A stretch of 18,633 nucleotides of DNA from Georgfuchsia sp049276455 (lineage in GTDB: Bacteria > Pseudomonadota > Gammaproteobacteria > Burkholderiales > Rhodocyclaceae). This document shows, piece by piece, positions 14,472 to 18,633 of this stretch (position 1 is the first letter of the stretch; every line of letters starts with the position of its first letter). The position numbers were made by a program, and so were the translations under genes. The notes below the pieces were generated by a model. That model made no database searches. It was not told the origin of the DNA and worked only from the letters and a program-made list of their open reading frames with translations. Where the stretch lies: contig JBASWL010000100.1 of assembly GCA_049276455.1 (NCBI GenBank), positions 1 to 18,633 on the forward strand, in the 5' to 3' direction.

Positions 14472-15556
14472 TGAAGTCCAGTATTCGCGAAAAACTTGAT
14501 CGTCTCGCTGAGCGCAAGGAAGAGATAGATGCTCTGCTTGCCACTGAGCAGGCGGCAAAGAGCATGGACGGTTATCGAAAACTCACGCGCGAGCGGGCGG
14601 ATATCGAGCCCGTGGTGGCGTTGTATCTCGCTTATGAGAAGGCGAACGCGGAGCAAGCCAGTGCCCGCGTTTTGCTCGATGACCCCGAGATGAAAGAATT
14701 GGCCGCAGCAGAAATCGATGCGGCGCAAACAGAAATGGAACGACTCGAAGCCGAGTTGCAGCGTTCCCTCCTGCCCAAAGACCCGAACGACGAGCGCAAC
14801 CTGTTTCTCGAAATCCGCGCCGGTACTGGTGGAGACGAATCGGCGCTGTTTGCCGGCGATCTGCTGCGTATGTACATGCGTTACGCAGAACGCCAGCGCT
14901 GGAAGGTGGAACTGATATCAGCCAGCGAGTCGGACCTGGGCGGTTATCGCGAAGCGATTGTGCGTATCGTGGGGCAGGGCGCTTATTCGAAACTCAAGTT
15001 CGAGTCGGGCGGGCACCGCGTGCAGCGTGTACCGGAAACCGAAGCGCAGGGCCGTATCCATACCTCCGCCTGTACTGTCGCTGTCATGCCGGAAGCCGAC
15101 GAACTGAGCGAGGTGGTCATCAATCCCGCAGAGATTCGCATTGACACTTATCGCGCTTCAGGCGCCGGTGGCCAACACATCAACAAGACCGATTCCGCAG
15201 TGCGCATCACCCATTTGCCGACCGGTATCGTCGTCGAATGCCAGGATGATCGTTCGCAGCATCGCAACAAGGCACAGGCGATGAGTGTGCTTGTTGCTCG
15301 CATCATGGATGCTCAGACGCAGGCACAGCAGCAGAATATTGCCTCGACACGCAAGAGCCTGGTTGGCAGTGGCGATCGTTCCGAGCGTATCCGCACCTAC
15401 AATTTTCCGCAGGGCCGCGTCACCGACCACCGCATCAACCTTACCCTGTACAAGATTGATGCAATCATGGCTGGCGAACTTGATGAAATCGTCGAGGCAT
15501 TGACCGCTGAACATCAGGCCGACCTGCTCGCCGCCCTTGGCGAAGAAGAAGCGTGA
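14471..15556 (+). CDS. prfA: Peptide chain release factor 1
   Basis: RF1 reads UAA and UAG stop codons in the ribosome and triggers peptide release. The 361-residue length is normal. The codon-recognition tripeptide is P188-E189-T190 in RVPETEAQGRIHTS, of the RF1 PxT type rather than the RF2 SPF type. The GGQ motif is at 233-235 (GAGGQHINKTDSAVR), with Gln235 the residue methylated by PrmC. The ATG shares its first base with the last base of the hemA stop codon. A TTG just before it is inside hemA and is unlikely to be used. The downstream overlap with prmC puts the factor and its modifier in one operon, as is common. Confidence 0.97.
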   Translation: MKSSIREKLDRLAERKEEIDALLATEQAAKSMDGYRKLTRERADIEPVVALYLAYEKANAEQASARVLLDDPEMKELAAAEIDAAQTEMERLEAELQRSLLPKDPNDERNLFLEIRAGTGGDESALFAGDLLRMYMRYAERQRWKVELISASESDLGGYREAIVRIVGQGAYSKLKFESGGHRVQRVPETEAQGRIHTSACTVAVMPEADELSEVVINPAEIRIDTYRASGAGGQHINKTDSAVRITHLPTGIVVECQDDRSQHRNKAQAMSVLVARIMDAQTQAQQQNIASTRKSLVGSGDRSERIRTYNFPQGRVTDHRINLTLYKIDAIMAGELDEIVEALTAEHQADLLAALGEEEA

Positions 15557-16371
15557 GCGCGATCAGCGCTGCCCTTGCAGGCGCGCGGCAGAAAATCGGG
15601 GCGAGCGAAGCACGACTGCTGTTACGGCACCTGCTCGGTTGTTCCGCTGCGCATATCGAAGCGCATCGCGATGACGAACTCGACGCGGCTGTCGAAGCAA
15701 CATTCCAAGCATGGGTCGAGCGGCGCTGGCAGGGCGAACCGATTGCCTATCTGACGCAAAGCCGCGAGTTTTATGGGCGGTCCTTTGTCGTGGCGCCTGC
15801 CGTCCTGATCCCGCGGTCGGAAACCGAGCTGATGGTCGATACCGTACTGGGCAAGTTCGAGCGCAACGCCAAGCCACGTGTTTTGGATCTGGGTACCGGT
15901 TCCGGCTGCCTCGCGATCACGCTCGCACTGGAACTGCCGCAAGCCGAAGTCACCGCCCTTGATGTCTCGCGTGATGCCATGGTCATCGCCGCAGGAAACG
16001 CAAAGCGACTCGGCGCCAAGGTGCGACTGCTTGAATCAGACTGGTTCTCCGCAATTGCCAACGAGCGCTTTGACCTGATCGTGGCCAACCCGCCCTATAT
16101 CGCGGCAGGTGATCCTCATCTCGAACAGGGTGACTTGCGTTTTGAACCCTTGTGTGCGCTGACATCTGGCATGGATGGACTCGATGCGATCAGGCATATC
16201 GTGGAACAGGCACAGGCCCATTTGATTTCCCAGGGCTGGCTACTGTTCGAACATGGCTACAACCAGGGTGATGAGGTGCGGGCATTATTCGAAGCGAACC
16301 GCTATTGCGCCATAGAGCAGCATCGCGACATTGCCGGGATATTGCGCGTGTCGGGCGGACGCGTACCTTAG
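15553..16371 (+). CDS. prmC: Release factor glutamine methyltransferase PrmC
   Basis: PrmC methylates the Gln of the GGQ motif in RF1 and RF2 with S-adenosylmethionine, raising release efficiency. The 272-residue protein has an N-terminal helical substrate domain (residues 1-75), the SAM loop VLDLGTGSGCLAI at 110-122, the acidic ALDVSRDAM at 135-143 and the catalytic NPPY at 179-182. The start is a GTG at 15553 that overlaps the prfA stop TGA by three bases (GTGA). No ATG is nearby and the first residues (SAISAALAGARQ) fit the family. It is the last gene of hemA-prfA-prmC, with a terminator about 110 bases downstream. Confidence 0.95.
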   Translation: MSAISAALAGARQKIGASEARLLLRHLLGCSAAHIEAHRDDELDAAVEATFQAWVERRWQGEPIAYLTQSREFYGRSFVVAPAVLIPRSETELMVDTVLGKFERNAKPRVLDLGTGSGCLAITLALELPQAEVTALDVSRDAMVIAAGNAKRLGAKVRLLESDWFSAIANERFDLIVANPPYIAAGDPHLEQGDLRFEPLCALTSGMDGLDAIRHIVEQAQAHLISQGWLLFEHGYNQGDEVRALFEANRYCAIEQHRDIAGILRVSGGRVP

Positions 16372-16426
16372 AAACAAGAGCTATCCGTAATCCGGGATCG
16401 ATACCTTCTTCGCATGATGCGGCGCG

Positions 16427-16474
16427 CAAGATATTAACCCGTAAGGTTTGGCAGCTGATTGGTTGAATATCTTG
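16427..16474. repeat. 9-bp inverted repeat between prmC and its terminator
   Basis: CAAGATATT (16427-16435) and AATATCTTG (16466-16474) are exact complements, with a smaller AACC/GGTT stem inside. It lies just before the terminator and next to the 3' side of the ssrA coding piece. It may be an RNA structure in either transcript. Confidence 0.35.
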
Positions 16475-16478
16475 GATG

Positions 16479-16503
16479 AGCCGCTGCAAGGTGGCTTTTT
16501 TGT
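16479..16503 (+). terminator. Rho-independent terminator of the hemA-prfA-prmC operon
   Basis: AGCCGC (16479-16484) pairs with GTGGCT (16491-16496, one G-T pair) and is followed by five to six T and then GTTTTTG. It is about 110 bases after the prmC stop and stands back to back with the minus-strand ssrA gene. Confidence 0.65.
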
Positions 16504-16590
16504 TTTTGTTATCGTGCAATTGACGATGGGGACCGAAGTCCCCACCGGCTTTTCTTTGGTAACAAGGCTCAAGCAGCCTCGGCATAGGCC

Positions 16591-16623
16591 TTAAGCGGCC
16601 AGTGCGAAACGCTCATCGTTGGC
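16591..16623 (-). other. ssrA: tmRNA tag reading frame (ANDERFALAA)
   Basis: The resume codon GCC is followed by AAC GAT GAG CGT TTC GCA CTG GCC GCT TAA, giving A-N-D-E-R-F-A-L-A-A and stop. The final ALAA is the degradation signal read by ClpXP and related proteases, and the ANDE start is common in Proteobacteria. It lies 85 bases after the 5' end of the coding piece. Confidence 0.93.
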
Positions 16624-16708
16624 GTTTAGAGATTTGCTTCATTAACGTCGATCGCCTGACGAGTTGCCTGCTCACCTTTGTCCGCCCTGTCGAAACCAGT
16701 ACACCCCC

Positions 16709-16735
16709 ACCTAAGAACACTCCGATGCGCTTAGG
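16709..16735 (-). other. Intervening segment of the tmRNA precursor
   Basis: This segment joins the 3' end of the acceptor piece to the 5' end of the coding piece and should be cut out. ACCTAAG (16736-16730) pairs with CTTAGGT (16715-16709) directly on top of the acceptor stem, giving a 14-bp continuous helix closed by a 14-base loop (16729-16716). Confidence 0.8.
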
Positions 16736-16836
16736 TGGAGGTGGCGGGAATCGAACCCGCGTCCAAGACGCCTCCAGATTGCCGGAATTACAACTATGAG
16801 TTGATTATGGGGCCGAAGGGTCCGATTTTCAAGGAT

Positions 16837-16864
16837 TCAATAAGCTACTTCTGGATGCTCGCAA
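16837..16864 (-). promoter_or_regulatory. Weak candidate promoter for ssrA
   Basis: On the minus strand TTGCGA (16864-16859) and TATTGA (16842-16837) are 16 bases apart, placing a start near 16830, just before the acceptor piece. Both boxes match the consensus only in part, so another promoter further upstream is possible. Confidence 0.25.
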
Positions 16865-16869
16865 GGCTT

Positions 16870-17200
16870 TTGAGATGGAGATTGTGGTGGGCTTGCCTCG
16901 TTGGGCAATATGTTTTTGGGCGCAAATATCATGAAGTCTGGATTTTCATCATGGCGCGATAGGCCACCAGAGCTTGCCTTCAACTTCCTTAAATTGTTTC
17001 TCGCGCCGCAAAGACAAAAAACCGTCTCTATTTAAGTGGTTGATCTATGTCGCCGATTAGAGACATAGATTATCTATATTTATCAGGTATTTGATTTATT
17101 TAGCCTTATTTGCGTCTCGCAACAACGACAAATCTCTCATTGGGTGTGGTGCCATTAATCAATCCTTTGCGATAACCACATGATCTGAAAGGGCCAGGTT
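16870..17200. other. Non-coding stretch between ssrA and the lipoprotein promoter
   Basis: I see no gene here; short open frames have no family resemblance and no ribosome sites. It holds two dyads, at 17043-17070 and 17145-17180, that lie upstream of the sigma-54 promoter and may be activator sites. The stretch 17040-17105 is A/T-rich. Confidence 0.5.
17043..17070. promoter_or_regulatory. Dyad ATCTATGTC-N10-GACATAGAT, candidate enhancer site
   Basis: The 9-base arms (17043-17051 and 17062-17070) are perfect complements. No T-run follows, so it is not a terminator. It is centred about 175 bases upstream of the predicted sigma-54 start, a normal distance for an enhancer-binding protein. Confidence 0.4.
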
Positions 17201-17204
17201 TTGA

Positions 17205-17220
17205 TGGCATAGCGCTTGCG
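17205..17220 (+). promoter_or_regulatory. Sigma-54 (-24/-12) promoter of the lipoprotein gene
   Basis: TGGCAT-AGCGC-TTGCG matches the consensus TGGCAC-N5-TTGCA/T, with the invariant GG (17206-17207) and GC (17218-17219) exactly 10 bases apart. Transcription would begin near 17231, giving a leader of about 130 bases with a CTACAA/TTGTAG hairpin at its start (17227-17242). A TGTGGT/ACCACA dyad at 17145-17180 lies about 70 bases upstream of the start. Such promoters need an AAA+ activator; none is encoded in the window. Confidence 0.6.
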
Positions 17221-17359
17221 TTAGGACTACAAGTATTTGTAGCCGGGGTCGCGAATCACCAGCAACCAGCAGACGGATTCAAACTTCGCATGAAGATCAG
17301 TCTTGACCCTAAATCTTTGATTAAAAGAATTTAATGTTCAAGTAAAAGGAGTTTTTTAT

Positions 17360-18633
17360 ATGCAAGCGCAATCTGGGGAAGGTTTTGCCAAACAAGGCTC
17401 TGTAAAGGCCATAACATCACGATTGATGAAACGGACGGGCGCCAGGCTTACAGCAGTCGGCCTGTTTGCAACATTCGGTACCGTTGCCTTGATCGCTGGT
17501 TGTGGCAGTGGTGGCGGGGGAGGTGGCGGCACTTCGCCTCAGTCTTCTGTCAGTGGCGTTGCCGCGGCAGGCGCACCATTAGTCGGGCAATTAACCCTCA
17601 GGGATTCCTCATCAAGGGACAGGACAACCAACATTGCCGAAGACGGTTCTTTCTCTGTAGATGTCACTGATCTGCATGCTCCGTTCGTCTTGAAAGCGAC
17701 GGGTAAATCCGAAGGCGTTAGCCATACTCTTTATTCCTTTAACGAGAAGGATGGCACCGCCAACGTCAACCCGCTCTCCACCGTGGTCGTGGCCAATGCT
17801 GCAGGCGTCGATGATCCTGCAACTGTATTTGACCAACCTGATGCAGCGACACTCGAGAAGGTCAAGTCCCGCATGCATGGCGCGGTCTCTTCATTGCAGA
17901 CGCAGCTCCAGCCACTTCTCAGCAATTTCAATGCTGAACATGTCAATCCGGTCACGGACTCCATTCCGGCAAACGGTGAAGGACTCGATGGCATGTTCGA
18001 CAACGTGAAAATCAAGCTTTCCGCCGGTGAAGTCACGATCAGGAATGCCACGACTGACAACCACTTATACAGCTCGCGGGTAAAGGACCTCGAACACGGT
18101 GAATTTACCAGCCATCACGAGCATATGCCCAGGCACGGTCCTCGTCCGGGTGCGCCTACCAATGTGACGCTCATCTGCAGCGGCGATACCGAGTTGTCTG
18201 TCTTCTGGGATGCGGTAGCCCCGGTTGCCAATTCGATTTCGTATGACCTGTTCTATACGACCAAGGCCAATGTCGCTGATGAAGAAGACGACGACGACGA
18301 ACATGTGCGTGCCAAGCGGGTGAAAAATGTCACGAGTCCGTATACATTGACAGGGCTTGCTGCAAACACGACTTACTATGTCATGGTCAGGGCGATTGAT
18401 GATGGTCGCAGAAGTCCTCCTTCAGAAGAAGTTTCGATGATGACGTCGACCTGTGAGACCCCAACCACGACGACTACAACGACCACGGCGGCTCCGACGA
18501 CCACCACCACCACGGCGGCCCCGACGACCACCACCACCACGGCGGCCCCGACGACCACCACCACCACGGCGGCCCCGACGACCACCACCACCACGGCGGC
18601 TCCGACAACGACGACCACCACGGCGGCCCCGAC
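17360..18633 (+). CDS. Repeat-bearing lipoprotein with FN3-like domain, 3' end outside window
   Basis: The frame from ATG 17360, with AGGAG at 17347-17351, stays open to the window end (424 residues seen). Residues 23-48 are a lipoprotein signal (Lys/Arg, hydrophobic core, IAGC with Cys48), followed by a Gly-rich linker (GSGGGGGGG). M23 would give a more standard signal length but lacks a ribosome site. Residues 64-150 look like a carboxypeptidase-regulatory or Ig-like beta domain (VSGVAAAGAPLVGQLTLRD, EDGSFSVDV). Residues 264-362 resemble fibronectin type III (PGAPTNVTL, ELSVFWDAV, YTLTGLAANTTYYVMVRAID), with an acidic DEEDDDDE insert. From residue 368 a Thr-rich spacer of PTTTTTTAA units runs off the window. 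This fits a surface or outer-membrane lipoprotein with a stalk joining further domains. Its function is unknown. Confidence 0.85.
   Translation, partial: MQAQSGEGFAKQGSVKAITSRLMKRTGARLTAVGLFATFGTVALIAGCGSGGGGGGGTSPQSSVSGVAAAGAPLVGQLTLRDSSSRDRTTNIAEDGSFSVDVTDLHAPFVLKATGKSEGVSHTLYSFNEKDGTANVNPLSTVVVANAAGVDDPATVFDQPDAATLEKVKSRMHGAVSSLQTQLQPLLSNFNAEHVNPVTDSIPANGEGLDGMFDNVKIKLSAGEVTIRNATTDNHLYSSRVKDLEHGEFTSHHEHMPRHGPRPGAPTNVTLICSGDTELSVFWDAVAPVANSISYDLFYTTKANVADEEDDDDEHVRAKRVKNVTSPYTLTGLAANTTYYVMVRAIDDGRRSPPSEEVSMMTSTCETPTTTTTTTTAAPTTTTTTAAPTTTTTTAAPTTTTTTAAPTTTTTTAAPTTTTTTAAP
18461..18633 (+). repeat. Tandem 27-bp coding repeat (PTTTTTTAA)
   Basis: The first unit is 33 bp (18461-18493, eight Thr). 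Five 27-bp units follow at 18494, 18521, 18548, 18575 and 18602, and a partial one reaches the window end. Three units (18494-18574) are identical in DNA; the next differs only in the last Ala codon, and the sixth differs in its Thr codons. The reading frame is kept, so unit loss or gain would change stalk length without breaking the protein. Confidence 0.92.

Larger units (their letters stand above)
16505..16830 (-). ncRNA. ssrA: Permuted two-piece tmRNA
   Basis: On the minus strand the 3' tRNA-like part comes first: TTGGACGCGGGTTCGATTCC, then CCGCCACCTCC-A-CC (end near 16734). After 25-27 bases comes the 5' part, GGGGGTGTACTGGTTTCGAC, beginning at 16708. This is the reversed order of permuted tmRNA genes. 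The acceptor stem GGGGGUG/CACCUCC has the G3-U70 pair that alanyl-tRNA synthetase requires, and the T-arm is GCGGG-TTCGATT-CCCGC. The terminal A of CCA is not encoded. Downstream is the tag frame for ANDERFALAA, then a C(TTCG)G hairpin with a 10-bp stem (16524-16547). tmRNA with SmpB rescues stalled ribosomes and tags the peptide for proteolysis. Two-piece forms are known in alpha-proteobacteria, some cyanobacteria and some beta-proteobacteria. The outer ends (about 16505 and 16830) are estimates. Confidence 0.9.

Noticed and set aside
13440..14558. Long minus-strand frame (372 residues) opposite hemA
   Set aside because: It is a shadow of the G/C-rich hemA codons, rich in His, Arg and Cys, with no family motif and no ribosome site.
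16734..16775. ssrA 3'-end fragment as an attachment site of an integrated island
   Set aside because: The T-arm and acceptor 3' strand first looked like an isolated ssrA end. The 5' piece with GGTTTCGACAGG and a tag frame lies 26 bases downstream on the same strand, so it is a permuted gene and not an island scar.
16735..16962. 75-residue plus-strand frame starting MEVAGIEPASKT
   Set aside because: This start is the translation of the tmRNA T-arm complement, a common false protein call over tRNA-like genes.
18376..18621. Minus-strand frame rich in Val/Gly/Ala opposite the Thr repeats
   Set aside because: It is the complement of the Thr/Ala/Pro coding repeat. The plus-strand frame has a signal, a lipobox and domains.
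18461..18633. Tandem repeat as a CRISPR array
   Set aside because: The units are contiguous with no unique spacers and keep an open reading frame.

Overview
The window looks like a piece of a beta-proteobacterial chromosome. The evidence is the order bioA-bioF-bioH-bioC-bioD, a hemA-prfA-prmC operon, a MaoC/phosphotransacetylase fusion followed by acetate kinase, and above all a circularly permuted (two-piece) tmRNA gene with the tag ANDERFALAA. A genus cannot be fixed from sequence reading alone.

Bases 1-5100 are an accessory, decaying region. It starts with the C-terminal end of a DUF3373 outer-membrane protein (ExtI-like) and a small exported protein (possibly ExtJ-like), followed by a terminator. 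Next come an internally deleted IS5-family element with perfect 18-bp ends, a CZB-domain gene with an amber codon at its conserved Trp, and an ArsR-family repressor with the two-cysteine spacing of persulfide sensors. After these lie a fragment of an IS3-type orfA, an iron-sulfur-flavoprotein-like reductase on the minus strand, and two frame-broken hypothetical genes. The region ends at a minus-strand tRNA-Asp(GTC) gene, whose 3' end faces it.

Bases 5183-16371 are dense housekeeping sequence. The minus strand carries a complete late biotin operon, bioA-bioF-bioH-bioC-bioD, with 4-base overlaps at three junctions and a 2-base gap at the fourth. Diverging from it on the plus strand are the MaoC-phosphotransacetylase fusion and acetate kinase, which together would interconvert acyl-CoA, acyl phosphate and carboxylate and make ATP. 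Then hemA-prfA-prmC follow with overlapping stop and start codons: tetrapyrrole entry, release factor 1 and its methyltransferase.

Bases 16372-18633 hold the prmC terminator, the permuted ssrA gene on the minus strand, and a non-coding stretch with a good sigma-54 (-24/-12) promoter candidate and two upstream dyads. That promoter points at a lipoprotein gene with an FN3-like domain and a repetitive Thr/Ala/Pro tract, cut by the window end. The most notable features are the permuted tmRNA gene with its precursor hairpin, the sigma-54 region, the amber-interrupted CZB gene and the SqrR/BigR-like regulator.
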